In this document: positions 28,027-35,793 of the stretch, piece after piece
Layout of the letters: each line of letters opens with the position of its first letter
How positions within the stretch are numbered: position 1 is the first letter of the stretch
From: Bacteroidales bacterium
Lineage (GTDB): Bacteria > Bacteroidota > Bacteroidia > Bacteroidales > UBA932
DNA length: 50,310 bases
NCBI GenBank assembly: GCA_023227835.1
Contig: JALOCI010000019.1
Span: 1 to 50,310, forward strand
Reading direction: 5' to 3'
Position numbers and translations under genes: made by a program
Notes under the pieces: model-generated
Seen by the model: the letters and a program-made list of their open reading frames with translations, nothing else
What the model was told of the DNA's origin: nothing
The model's database searches: none

Positions 28027-29109
28027 ATGAAAAAGAAAATTACAATCATTATTGTTGCCACTCTCCTGGTCATACTGACGACACTGTCAACATGTGCCGG
28101 CATCGGTTACATCACACAAGCCGTCAATGGCCACTTCAGACTTATGAGGTCAAGGGTGCCTATTAATAAAATCCTAGATGACCCCACTCAGGATTCTGTG
28201 CTTAAACAAAAATTAAGACTGGTGCTTGAGATACGGAAGTTTGCAACAACAGAGCTGGGGCTGCCTGACAACAAAAGCTATACATTTTATGCCGAAATAA
28301 AAACTGAAGAGCTGGGATGGAATATATATTGCGCTCCCGAATTCTCCACAAAGCCCAAGGAGTGGAGTTTCCCGATAGCAGGCAGTACTGTATACAGAGG
28401 CTACTTTTCAAAAAAGATGGCAATTAAATATGCCCGAAAGATGGAGAGGAAAGGTTATGATGTCTGCCTCTTGCCGATAACGGCATACTCCACACTCGGT
28501 TTTTTCAACGACCCCATTCTCAACACACACCTGAGAATGGACACCATCCACCTTGCAGGCATGATAATCCATGAGCTTGCCCACCAGCGGTATTATAACA
28601 AAAAGGATTCCCGGTATAGCGAGAGCTTTGCCGTTGCCGTGGAGCGGGCGGGCGTATTGAGATGGCTTCAATCTATCAATCGCTCCGACCAGATGGCCAG
28701 GGCGCAAAAAATGTGGGCCAGACAAGACTCCATCAACAACCTTTACCTTGCCGCCCGCGACACCCTTTCAAAACTCTACTCAAACGCCGCTCCTACATTG
28801 ACCCCGCAAGACAGCACCACCCTCCGCCGCCAGAAAGATTCCGTTTTCAACCGCCTCTCACTCCGGATCAAAGAGCTGAACCTAAGTTATGGAATCTCCA
28901 CACCACAACACTACCAGATCACCAAAACGAAAAACAACAACATCCGTGAGAATAAAAGTCCCGAAAAAATACCCGAAGAGTTCAGAAAAATGAACAATGC
29001 CCGCCTTATTCCAATCAGCACATACTACTCCCTTGTCCCGGCATTCCTCCGCCAACTCGACAGCCTCAACGGTGATTTCAGGTTATTTTATTTAGAAGTA
29101 GAAAGATAA
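28027..29109 (+). CDS. putative zinc aminopeptidase, lipoprotein-like (COG4324 type)
   Basis: 360-residue predicted metallopeptidase of the COG4324/PF10023 putative aminopeptidase family. It starts at ATG 28027 with a hydrophobic signal and a cysteine at position 23 (LSTCAG), suggesting lipidation. The zinc site is H182-E183-x-x-H186 in IIHELAHQRYY with downstream E199 in SESFAVAVE as the likely third ligand. The second half is helical and basic. Its last 22 bases overlap, tail to tail, the end of the EcoRII-like endonuclease gene. Substrate unknown; the catalytic motif is complete, so it is probably active. Confidence 0.82.
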   Translation: MKKKITIIIVATLLVILTTLSTCAGIGYITQAVNGHFRLMRSRVPINKILDDPTQDSVLKQKLRLVLEIRKFATTELGLPDNKSYTFYAEIKTEELGWNIYCAPEFSTKPKEWSFPIAGSTVYRGYFSKKMAIKYARKMERKGYDVCLLPITAYSTLGFFNDPILNTHLRMDTIHLAGMIIHELAHQRYYNKKDSRYSESFAVAVERAGVLRWLQSINRSDQMARAQKMWARQDSINNLYLAARDTLSKLYSNAAPTLTPQDSTTLRRQKDSVFNRLSLRIKELNLSYGISTPQHYQITKTKNNNIRENKSPEKIPEEFRKMNNARLIPISTYYSLVPAFLRQLDSLNGDFRLFYLEVER

Positions 29110-30281
29110 ACCGATTTTTGCTTGCAAGACACAACCGACACAAATTGCTTGAGAGTTAAAATTCTGTCTCTAAATGACTTGTCAAAAGAGTCTAAGTATG
29201 GCTGAGGAACAACCAAGCAAACATTGTTACTATACATTTCTGCCAGTTGATTTTTGGAAATCCCTTGTTGGAGAGTAAAAAGATGTTTTACCGGTATCCG
29301 GTCTGCTTCGTTTAGTATTTGCCTCCATCTGTCTTTACAAGTGGTCTTGGCACCAAGAAATGTAAGATTGTTTGTAGGAAAATGGGGGTTATGATACTCA
29401 AAGCCGCCAGGAAAAATAAAATCGGGTTTTTTTGCATCTTCTGTGATTATTTGTTGTTCAAAATGTAGTCCTGATGTTGTGAAAATCTCCGAGAGATGGT
29501 GTTCAAGGGATTTACCGGCTCGGCTTTTACGCCTGTTTAGAATTTTATTTGAGAATACTATAAGGTCTTCAACGGATGAGAAAGGTTTTGTAATATGTTC
29601 CCCATATAATTTTATCTCAGAAGCCTTAAATAATTCATATTCAGACTCTATCCATTTTAGTAGAATATTATCAGGATTATTTAATATAGCAGAGTTTTTT
29701 ATACCAAATGTTTTTATATAAGTTTCGCGGGCAAATGCAGCCATAACATCTGTTGCAGGGAAAACGGAGATTTCTTTTATAAAATTGTCAAACAATGCTT
29801 TAAGCGCTTCTTCCGGAGAATAAAGCGATGTTTTTTCAATTAGTTTGTTAGTTTGATCAGAAGAGAGATTGAAAGCAGTAAAGAAATCTTCTATATCATC
29901 ATCAGTGCTAAGAATATATCCCTCATAATAGTGAATCTCAACTCTACATAGTATTATCAGATCTCCGACATTTGTCTCTTCAAGAAATGGAAATCCTTTG
30001 CCAAACCTTGTCAAGCGATATTCATTCCTTGTGCCTTTCCCATAATAAATGAAACGACTATCTGTTTCAAAATCATTTTGCCATTTTATAGTTATGAAAT
30101 GTTCACAATTCTCCCCTTTGATACCTTGCTTGTCAAACATAAGAGACCAACAGCTTTTAGGAATATAAAAGCCGGATTGATGTGCGCCTGTTGCACCAGT
30201 ATCATTTGCTGAAATAAATTTACAAAAAGCAGAAATAGACTTGTTTACAGCAGCTATGGCTGATCCCGTAATATAATTCAT
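29088..30281 (-). CDS. type II restriction endonuclease, EcoRII-like
   Basis: 397-residue homologue of EcoRII (about 404 residues). The N-terminal effector domain has ANDTGATGAHQSGFYIPK at about 25-42 and TRNEYRLTRFGKG near 84-96. The C-terminal PD-(D/E)XK catalytic domain has RRKSRAGKSLEHHL (250-263), KKPDF with D287, and LGAKTTCKDRWRQILNEAD with K312. EcoRII is a type IIE enzyme cutting 5' of CCWGG and needing two sites; the same is inferred here because the core motifs match closely. The ATG at 30281 is one base after the methylase stop; an in-frame TTG 24 bases earlier is less likely. Base composition is AT-rich compared with the preceding genes. The 3' end overlaps the aminopeptidase gene by 22 bases. 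Confidence 0.93.
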   Translation of the reverse strand: MNYITGSAIAAVNKSISAFCKFISANDTGATGAHQSGFYIPKSCWSLMFDKQGIKGENCEHFITIKWQNDFETDSRFIYYGKGTRNEYRLTRFGKGFPFLEETNVGDLIILCRVEIHYYEGYILSTDDDIEDFFTAFNLSSDQTNKLIEKTSLYSPEEALKALFDNFIKEISVFPATDVMAAFARETYIKTFGIKNSAILNNPDNILLKWIESEYELFKASEIKLYGEHITKPFSSVEDLIVFSNKILNRRKSRAGKSLEHHLSEIFTTSGLHFEQQIITEDAKKPDFIFPGGFEYHNPHFPTNNLTFLGAKTTCKDRWRQILNEADRIPVKHLFTLQQGISKNQLAEMYSNNVCLVVPQPYLDSFDKSFRDRILTLKQFVSVVSCKQKSVYLSTSK

Positions 30282-30282
30282 A

Positions 30283-31560
30283 CTATTTAGATAAAGACTC
30301 AACAATTTTTTCAGAGACAGCTGATATTAGAGGTACCACCACGGAATTCCCACATTGCCGATAAGCTTGTACCTCGGATACTTTGTCTAATATATATTTA
30401 TCCTCATAACCCATGAGTCTGGCACACTCTCGTGGAGTTAAACGTCTTGGATTTTTATTATCATCTTGTGGAATCAATATTTCAGCACCATCTTTATAAT
30501 ACCGGGCACTTAATGTTCTGCTTATATCTTTCAAATCAACCAACCCATATCCAAAGCCGTTTCCCTTGGCTTTATGCTTTCTGGCATAATTCTGTAAATA
30601 TGTCCACAACTTGTCAGAAAGGGTGTACTTAGGGTCAACATTTAGCTCTAGAATTTCCCGAATCTCCTTTTTATTTTCAGGAGTATCCGGGAAAGTAAAA
30701 GTCTCTTTTTTATTGAAAATGTCGTTATTAAACCCTACAATCATTATACGTTCTCTATGTTGTGGTACATATCCTTTAGCATCAAGCACTTTATAATGTA
30801 CATTGTAGCCGAGTTCTGTCAAAGTGTCAAATATGATTTTGAAAGTGTTTCCTTTATCATGAGAAACCAGGTTTTTTACATTTTCAAGAAAAAAGGCCTT
30901 AGGCCTCTTTTTGTTAATTATGTCTGCTACGTCAAAAAAAAGAGTTCCTTGAGTTTTGTCAAGAAAACCATGGGTGCGACCTAAGCTATTTTTTTTAGAT
31001 ATACCAGCAATAGAAAACGGCTGGCAAGGAAAGCCGGCACATAAAACATCAAAATTGTCAGGTATAAATTCTTTCGTTTCATCTAAAGTTATGTCACCGA
31101 AAGGAATATCACCAAAGTTTGCAAAGTATGTTTTTTGCGCATAAGTATTCCATTCGGATGAAAAAACACATTTGCCACCTGATGCCTGCATGGCAATTCT
31201 AAAACCACCCATTCCTGCGAATAAATCTATGAAGGTGAATTTTGGCTTTTTTGTTGTGGGATATGGTACGTCAAGAACATCAGAGTGGAGAAAATATTGT
31301 TCAAGAGCTTCACTTAAGCCGCCTTTGAGTTCTTTATTTTCAGGATATCTCTGTATTATAAGTTCATGCATATTCTTTATCGCGTCATTTTTATATGCTG
31401 TCTCAGCAGATGAATTGATATTATGAATATAGTGGGTTATTGTAGCCAAGTTGTCATATGTAAACTGATCGTTTAAGGAATAAGACTTTGATTTCTTTTC
31501 CATGAAATCTTTGAGGGAAATCTTTCCGTAAGTTTTATATGATGTTTTTTTGTGATTCAT
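30283..31560 (-). CDS. dcm: DNA (cytosine-5) methyltransferase, Dcm/M.EcoRII-like
   Basis: 425-residue C5-cytosine methylase that protects host DNA from the adjacent endonuclease. All main motifs are present: I FIDLFAGMGGFRIA (110-123), IV GFPCQPFS with nucleophile C179, VI ENVKNL (226), VIII QHRERIMIVG (267), IX RRLTPRECARLMGY and X YRQCGNSVVVPLI. The target-recognition region includes RTLSARYYKDGAEILI, as in Dcm and M.EcoRII, so methylation of the inner C of CCWGG is predicted. An in-frame extension to 31608 lacks support; ATG 31560 is preferred. The stop TAG is one base before the endonuclease ATG, so the methylase is translated first. Confidence 0.95.
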   Translation of the reverse strand: MNHKKTSYKTYGKISLKDFMEKKSKSYSLNDQFTYDNLATITHYIHNINSSAETAYKNDAIKNMHELIIQRYPENKELKGGLSEALEQYFLHSDVLDVPYPTTKKPKFTFIDLFAGMGGFRIAMQASGGKCVFSSEWNTYAQKTYFANFGDIPFGDITLDETKEFIPDNFDVLCAGFPCQPFSIAGISKKNSLGRTHGFLDKTQGTLFFDVADIINKKRPKAFFLENVKNLVSHDKGNTFKIIFDTLTELGYNVHYKVLDAKGYVPQHRERIMIVGFNNDIFNKKETFTFPDTPENKKEIREILELNVDPKYTLSDKLWTYLQNYARKHKAKGNGFGYGLVDLKDISRTLSARYYKDGAEILIPQDDNKNPRRLTPRECARLMGYEDKYILDKVSEVQAYRQCGNSVVVPLISAVSEKIVESLSK

Positions 31561-31597
31561 AAGAAAGGTGACAAAACCATATTGTAGTATTCTAGGG

Positions 31598-31605
31598 CAA
31601 AGATA
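31598..31605 (-). promoter_or_regulatory. putative -7 promoter element for the methylase-endonuclease operon
   Basis: The minus strand reads TATCTTTG, exact TAnnTTTG, 37 bases upstream of the methylase ATG. It would transcribe methylase then endonuclease. Confidence 0.55.
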
Positions 31606-31699
31606 CATTTTAGATGAAGATACTTGTAACAGAAACTCAATAAATATCTAATTGTAAATAATAATTATTCAATACTGAAGATAGAGAATAACTAAGTGC

Positions 31700-31707
31700 T
31701 AACTTTA
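31700..31707 (+). promoter_or_regulatory. weak -7-like element before vsr
   Basis: TAACTTTA matches TAnnTTTG at 5 of the 6 specified bases, 34 bases before the vsr ATG, in a very AT-rich gap. It is the only candidate I see on this strand. Confidence 0.3.
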
Positions 31708-31741
31708 TATAAAAAATTAATTTATATGTAAATCATATTTT

Positions 31742-32215
31742 ATGCTCAATCCTCCCGTTTTATCCCAAAGATCGTTCAATATGTCCATGATTAAGGGCAA
31801 GGATACTAAACCGGAGATGCTTGTCAGGAGGTTCTTGTTTGGAAATGGATTCAGATATCGGGTCAACGTCAGGTCTCTTCCGGGAAAACCTGATATTGTG
31901 CTCAGAAAATATGGAGTAGTGATATTCATAAATGGGTGTTTCTGGCATGGACACGAGAACTGCAAATATTTCAAGATACCAAAGACAAGGACTGACTGGT
32001 GGATGGATAAAATTGAGAGGAATATTAAAAGAGACACCAAGGTCAGGGATGAATTGAGACAGATAGGCTGGCGCACAATGGTTATCTGGGAGTGCCAGCT
32101 CAAGCCCAAGGTAAGAGACAACACCCTGAAAGAGCTTGCCTACCTTCTAGATCTAGCATATCTTGAAAAGTTGCAAAAACAGATAAAAATATGTGGCATA
32201 GATTTTTCTAAATAA
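31742..32215 (+). CDS. vsr: very short patch repair endonuclease Vsr
   Basis: Nicks DNA 5' of the T in T:G mismatches that arise when 5-methylcytosine in the Dcm context deaminates. 157 residues, same size as E. coli Vsr (156). Catalytic Asp51 lies in LPGKPDIVL at the E. coli position. Zinc-binding residues C66, H71, C74 and C118 (NGCFWHGHENCKYFK and WECQLK) match the E. coli set with at most a one-residue shift. R..FNMSMIKGKDTKPE is the usual N-terminus. It is divergent from the methylase across 181 AT-rich bases. Its presence with a Dcm-like methylase supports a CCWGG-type target. Confidence 0.95.
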   Translation: MLNPPVLSQRSFNMSMIKGKDTKPEMLVRRFLFGNGFRYRVNVRSLPGKPDIVLRKYGVVIFINGCFWHGHENCKYFKIPKTRTDWWMDKIERNIKRDTKVRDELRQIGWRTMVIWECQLKPKVRDNTLKELAYLLDLAYLEKLQKQIKICGIDFSK

Positions 32216-32254
32216 CAGAAATACTTATATTTAAACTTTTTAAACACCACAGTT

Positions 32255-32262
32255 TATATTTG
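32255..32262 (+). promoter_or_regulatory. putative -7 promoter element for the small membrane protein
   Basis: TATATTTG is an exact TAnnTTTG match 53 bases before the ATG at 32315. Confidence 0.4.
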
Positions 32263-32314
32263 TAATATGTTGTAATTTAACAAAGTGCAAAAATTTGTGC
32301 CACATATTTTAATC

Positions 32315-32485
32315 ATGAGTATATTGAGAATATTAGCGGCCATATTATTATTGTCAGCATTGGTGTGCACCATTATTTTTGATGGTGTGATTGAAAGCAT
32401 CGCATTATTTGTTTTGGCTACAATATTAATAATTAGCCTAATAATTAATGTAGTTGATTACAGAAAAAGATTCATGAAGAAGTAG
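32315..32485 (+). CDS. small two-helix membrane protein, unknown
   Basis: 56 residues from ATG 32315 (an in-frame GTG at 32285 would add 10). Almost entirely hydrophobic: a helix at about 4-22 (LRILAAILLLSALVCTIIF), a short turn with DGVIES, a second helix at about 28-46, and a basic tail (YRKRFMKK). This charge pattern suggests both termini are cytoplasmic. It has its own -7-like element and follows vsr on the same strand. I do not recognise a family. It might be host filler or an accessory part of the restriction island; a chance open frame in AT-rich DNA is also possible. Confidence 0.45.
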   Translation: MSILRILAAILLLSALVCTIIFDGVIESIALFVLATILIISLIINVVDYRKRFMKK

Positions 32486-32562
32486 TACTATAATAAGTAC
32501 GAGGATCCTTTAACGACCGAAGGGAAGATATAAGAATCGGCGATTTGCCTCTTAAGCAGTAT

Positions 32563-32920
32563 ATAAGTTAGTGTAGAAATAACGAATCAGGGCATTCAGC
32601 CTGAGGGAGTAAGGAGCGATTGAAGACATAAGACCGTAAAAGACCTTGTTTTTTTAGTGATTTTATGAGTGTTTCACCATAAACAGGTATCGTCATTTGC
32701 CACTTAGCCGCTTACAAATTAGTGTGGAATACTGGGTAAGGGCAATTTTCAGCCGGAGCGAGCGAAGTGAGTGAGGATGGACTGCCCTGAGATAGTATTC
32801 CACACATTATAAAAAAGCGGCTAAGAGGTTATTTTAGAAAAACCAGTGTCTTTGAGGCTTATGACTTCAAAGCGACTGAGGATGGACAGCCCTGAGACGT
32901 TATTTCTACACAGTATAAAA
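32563..32920. repeat. palindromic repeat, copy 1 (interrupted)
   Basis: Outer arms GTGTAGAAATAACG (32571-32584) and its reverse complement CGTTATTTCTACAC (32898-32911) are perfect. The left block 32563-32601 is identical over 39 bases to 47041-47079, and the right block 32873-32920 is identical over 48 bases to 47092-47139. In the other copy the blocks are 12 bases apart; here they are 271 bases apart, so about 259 bases are extra. Confidence 0.85.
32703..32825. repeat. nested palindrome inside repeat copy 1
   Basis: Perfect arms CTTAGCCGCTT (32703-32713) and AAGCGGCTAAG (32815-32825), then GTGTGGAATACT (32722-32733) pairing with AGTATTCCACAC (32794-32805). The inner part carries GGATGGACTGCCCTGAG, resembling GGATGGACAGCCCTGAG of the host repeat, so the two are related. 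It is followed by the shared tail motif at 32839-32853. Confidence 0.8.
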
Positions 32921-33057
32921 AGCGGCTAGCGAGAATAAATAAAGAAAAACCGGCGTCCTTAAGGCTTTTGGCTACAAAAAGCAGAAGTTTTACACAAAAT
33001 ATGCAACTTTTTGCCAATGATGTTCGTCTAATATTAATGAAACAAATCTGACTTAAA

Positions 33058-33780
33058 ATGAAAAAGATCTTTTACCTCACAGTTGCACTGCTTATAATAG
33101 CAATGTCATCCTGCACATTCCCGGGCATGATTTCAGTAAGACCAGAAGGAGCATACATATCAAAGGATATTAATCCGGAAAGCTTTGAAAGCATCTCCGT
33201 CTCATCCGGATTTGAACTCCTTCTCACACAAGACTCTATACAATCAATGACTATAGAGACATACGAAAATGTTTTCAAACATCTGGAAGTCCAGATAGTA
33301 GACAACACGCTCATGATCTCACCAAAGGACGGGGTTAATTTTTTCGGTGAACCTAAAGTCAAGATACATATCACCACACCGGTTTTAAAAGAGTTGTCGC
33401 TGTCAGGAGGCAGCAGAGCAGAACTGATAAACGGATATAAAGGTGAGCAGGTTGAGGTTTCTCTTAGCGGAGGAAGCAGAATCTTCGGCCTGACAAATGT
33501 TAAATTCCTTGACATGTATCTATCCGGCGGATCCAGATCGGAACTGAAAGGTGCCGTGGATTACATATCTGTCAGCTCATCCGGCGGTAGTAAGAGCAGA
33601 CATCTTGATATGCTTGCCAGAAAGTGCAGCGCATCAATTTCGGGTGGAGGATCTCTTGAAATATCGGTATCGGACAGCCTGGAAGTCGATTGTTCCGGAG
33701 GATCCAGGGTGAATTATAAAGGATCTCCGGTTATCTCATCCGAACTATCAGGAGGCTCAGACCTGGAGAAAGTTGATTAA
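33058..33780 (+). CDS. DUF2807 (GIN domain) lipoprotein
   Basis: 240 residues with a lipoprotein signal (Cys19, IIAMSSC). The mature protein is a right-handed parallel beta-helix-like fold typical of DUF2807, seen as repeated LSGGSR units (ELSLSGGSRAEL, VSLSGGSRIFG, MYLSGGSRSEL, SSGGSKS, CSGGSRV, LSGGSDL). Family members are surface or periplasmic lipoproteins of unknown ligand, often beside sigma/anti-sigma genes. Here it is 77 bases upstream of the ECF sigma gene in the same direction. No enzyme motif. It may be part of the same regulon. Confidence 0.88.
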   Translation: MKKIFYLTVALLIIAMSSCTFPGMISVRPEGAYISKDINPESFESISVSSGFELLLTQDSIQSMTIETYENVFKHLEVQIVDNTLMISPKDGVNFFGEPKVKIHITTPVLKELSLSGGSRAELINGYKGEQVEVSLSGGSRIFGLTNVKFLDMYLSGGSRSELKGAVDYISVSSSGGSKSRHLDMLARKCSASISGGGSLEISVSDSLEVDCSGGSRVNYKGSPVISSELSGGSDLEKVD

Positions 33781-33807
33781 TTGTCGTTTTTTGCGATTGT
33801 CGTTATT

Positions 33808-33815
33808 TATCTTTA
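33808..33815 (+). promoter_or_regulatory. -7-like element before the ECF sigma gene
   Basis: TATCTTTA (one change from TATCTTTG) ends 42 bases before the ATG at 33858. A TTTTTTG run at 33787-33793 lies upstream but is closer than the usual -33 box. Confidence 0.35.
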
Positions 33816-33857
33816 AAATTGTACCGTCTCCTGCTGATTCGATACAAAACGACAATA

Positions 33858-34448
33858 ATGCAGACACAACGCAACTTCTATAATAACCTGAACAATGATG
33901 AATTACTCAAGGCTATCGCTGAGGGTAATGAAGATGCATACTCTTCACTGTTCACAATGTATTATAGCTCTCTTTTCTCATACGCATGCAGGATAATGAA
34001 CGACAGGAATGAAGCAGAGGAGTGTGTACAGGCTACATTCTGTCATATTTGGGACATACACGGAAAACTTGAAATAAGAGATTCCCTGAAATCATACCTT
34101 TTCAGATCAGTATATAACAATTGTATTACAAGATTACGGCAAAGGAAGGCCTTGGCCAAGTATGAAGAATCCGGACAATTGGATCTCTACTTTGCCAGAG
34201 TAGTCCAAAACCCTCAGGCAGAGATGAGGCTGATTGATTCGGAGACAAGACGTGAGATATTGAGGACAATTGCAACGCTACCCGACAGATGTCGCGAGAT
34301 TTTTGTAAAATGCAAAATTGAGGGGAAGTCGTATGCGGATGTTGCTGAAAGCATGGATATTTCAATCAAGACCGTGGAGAATCAAATGACCATTGCGTAC
34401 AAAAAACTTAGAGAGAAGCTCAACTGGCTTCTTCTGATGTATCTTTAA
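33858..34448 (+). CDS. ECF RNA polymerase sigma factor (FecI-like)
   Basis: 196-residue extracytoplasmic-function sigma factor of the Bacteroidota sigma-70 group linked to SusC/SusD loci. Region 2 is visible as EDAYSSLFTMYYSSLFSYAC and EAEECVQATFCHIWD. Region 4 is CREIFVKCKIEGKSYADVAE followed by the helix-turn-helix MDISIKTVENQMTIAYKKL. The ATG at 33858 is preferred over an upstream in-frame TTG. The anti-sigma gene follows after 74 bases and the TonB-dependent receptor comes next, so it should be released when the receptor binds its ligand and then transcribe the uptake genes. Confidence 0.94.
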   Translation: MQTQRNFYNNLNNDELLKAIAEGNEDAYSSLFTMYYSSLFSYACRIMNDRNEAEECVQATFCHIWDIHGKLEIRDSLKSYLFRSVYNNCITRLRQRKALAKYEESGQLDLYFARVVQNPQAEMRLIDSETRREILRTIATLPDRCREIFVKCKIEGKSYADVAESMDISIKTVENQMTIAYKKLREKLNWLLLMYL

Positions 34449-34522
34449 AAATTTTCAAAAAAACTGGAATTGGTTTGGGGGTTTGGCTCAATTTTATCGT
34501 CTTATGATAAATATAGAGAGTC

Positions 34523-35695
34523 ATGCATGATCATCAAGATGAGAAAACAGACCGTCTTTTATCCAAAATCCTTAATGGAAGTGCAAGTTCCGGAGATATA
34601 GAATTCTTTGCTGAGTGGATAAAGGATCTCTCAAATGAGAGATATTTCGAGCAATACAAGGAAATGTGGCATGTCGCCAATGATGTTGAGGTTAGCAAGG
34701 AGCATCTTGAAAGTTCTTTGTCGATTTTCCTTAGCTATATAAGAAGGAAAAGAAGAGATAAGATGGCCAGGAGAAGAGTGTTGTACTCAATCTCGGCTGC
34801 ATCTGTCATACTGTTCATCGGTCTCTTCTTTCTCAATGAGAGATATAATCTGCTGAACACAGGAAAAGAGGAGACATTTGCCGACCTTGCATTTTGCAGG
34901 GATTCCATAAAAGTAGAGTTATCGGACGGCAGTGTTGTTAATCCAATAAATAACACTATCCCCGGTTTTAGTGTAAATCCGGTGAATCATAGAGAGATGT
35001 CCTATGCTGACAATGAACAGGTCAAACAAACAAAAAAGGACAGTGTAAGATACAATTCTGTTACAATCCCTGCAGGTGAGAGATTTGCAGTTGTCTTGTC
35101 CGATGGCACTAAAGTTTATCTAAATTCCAACTCATACATAAGATATCCGGTAAATTTCAGCGGGGATACAAGAGATGTTACCCTTGTTGGAAGAGCGTAC
35201 TTTGATGTCGCAAAATCAAAGATTCCATTCATTGTCAATACTTCTGACATGAAAGTGGAGGTACTCGGGACATCATTCGATGTAGAATCGAGAAAGAACG
35301 GAAAGAGTACCTCTGTGATTCTGGTTGAGGGCTCTGTTAAGGTTTTGGCCGATGGTCAAAGCAGGATAATAAGTCCGGATGAGAAACTGTCTATAGACAG
35401 ATTTAAAAGAAACATATCTGTTACAAGTGTGGATGCTAAAACACTTACATTGTGGAAAGATGGTGTTCTTGTACTTAAGGACAACACCTTTGATGAGATG
35501 ATTGAGGCTATATGCTCCTGGTATGGTGTAGAGATTGTTGACAATTCATCTGTGCCTGAAACTGAGAGGTTCAATGGTCGTTTTGACAGAGAAAACATTG
35601 CTACTGCTATTGAGACCATTGCCCTGAGCGCAAAAGTCGGCTACAGGATTGAGGATGGGAAATTAATTATAGAAGATTTAAAAAATAAAGAATAA
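34523..35695 (+). CDS. FecR-type anti-sigma factor
   Basis: 390-residue single-pass membrane regulator. A cytoplasmic sigma-binding part (1-85) leads to one helix at about 86-104 (VLYSISAASVILFIGLFFL). A periplasmic linker of about 75 residues comes next, then the FecR domain (VTIPAGERFAVVLSDGTKVY to about residue 300). The DUF4974-like C-terminal domain begins near LKDNTFDEMIEAICSWYGVE and resembles an STN fold. The periplasmic part should contact the STN domain of the neighbouring SusC-like receptor and relay ligand binding to the sigma factor. The FecR domain is normal; the linker is somewhat long. Confidence 0.94.
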   Translation: MHDHQDEKTDRLLSKILNGSASSGDIEFFAEWIKDLSNERYFEQYKEMWHVANDVEVSKEHLESSLSIFLSYIRRKRRDKMARRRVLYSISAASVILFIGLFFLNERYNLLNTGKEETFADLAFCRDSIKVELSDGSVVNPINNTIPGFSVNPVNHREMSYADNEQVKQTKKDSVRYNSVTIPAGERFAVVLSDGTKVYLNSNSYIRYPVNFSGDTRDVTLVGRAYFDVAKSKIPFIVNTSDMKVEVLGTSFDVESRKNGKSTSVILVEGSVKVLADGQSRIISPDEKLSIDRFKRNISVTSVDAKTLTLWKDGVLVLKDNTFDEMIEAICSWYGVEIVDNSSVPETERFNGRFDRENIATAIETIALSAKVGYRIEDGKLIIEDLKNKE

Positions 35696-35701
35696 GAAAA
35701 A

Positions 35702-35744
35702 AGCGGGAGTAACTAAGGCCTGGTAAACTTTATTCCCTCCCGCT
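35702..35744 (+). promoter_or_regulatory. GC-rich hairpin between fecR and susC-like genes
   Basis: AGCGGGAG (35702-35709) is complementary to CTCCCGCT (35737-35744) with a 27-base loop. No T-run follows, so it is not a simple terminator. It lies within the leader region of the SusC-like gene and could act in mRNA stability or attenuation. No TAnnTTTG element is seen before the receptor gene, which fits promotion by the ECF sigma factor. Confidence 0.5.
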
Positions 35745-35793
35745 CAACTGATCGATACCTTAATATAAACCAGTTATTTATTTATGCAAAACT

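Larger units (their letters stand above)
32486..33057. other. intergenic region made largely of palindromic repeats
   Basis: No gene of convincing quality is seen in these 572 bases. They hold a split palindromic repeat (outer arms 32563-32601 and 32873-32920), a second palindrome inside it (32703-32825), and two copies of the tail motif AAAACCRGYGTCYTT at 32839-32853 and 32946-32960. The last 85 bases before the DUF2807 gene are AT-rich and may carry its promoter (a TTTTTG at about 33008-33013), but no exact -7 element is visible. Confidence 0.7.

Noticed and set aside
31717..32124. Minus-strand open frame of about 135 codons opposite vsr
   Set aside because: Vsr has its full set of catalytic and zinc residues on the plus strand; the antisense frame looks incidental.
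32563..32971. CRISPR array or tRNA cluster in the repeat-rich gap
   Set aside because: Repeats are palindromes of unequal spacing with no uniform spacers and no cas genes; no cloverleaf with a CCA-type end could be found.
33072..33515. Minus-strand open frame opposite the DUF2807 gene
   Set aside because: Arises from the repetitive GGS coding sequence; no start context or family signal.
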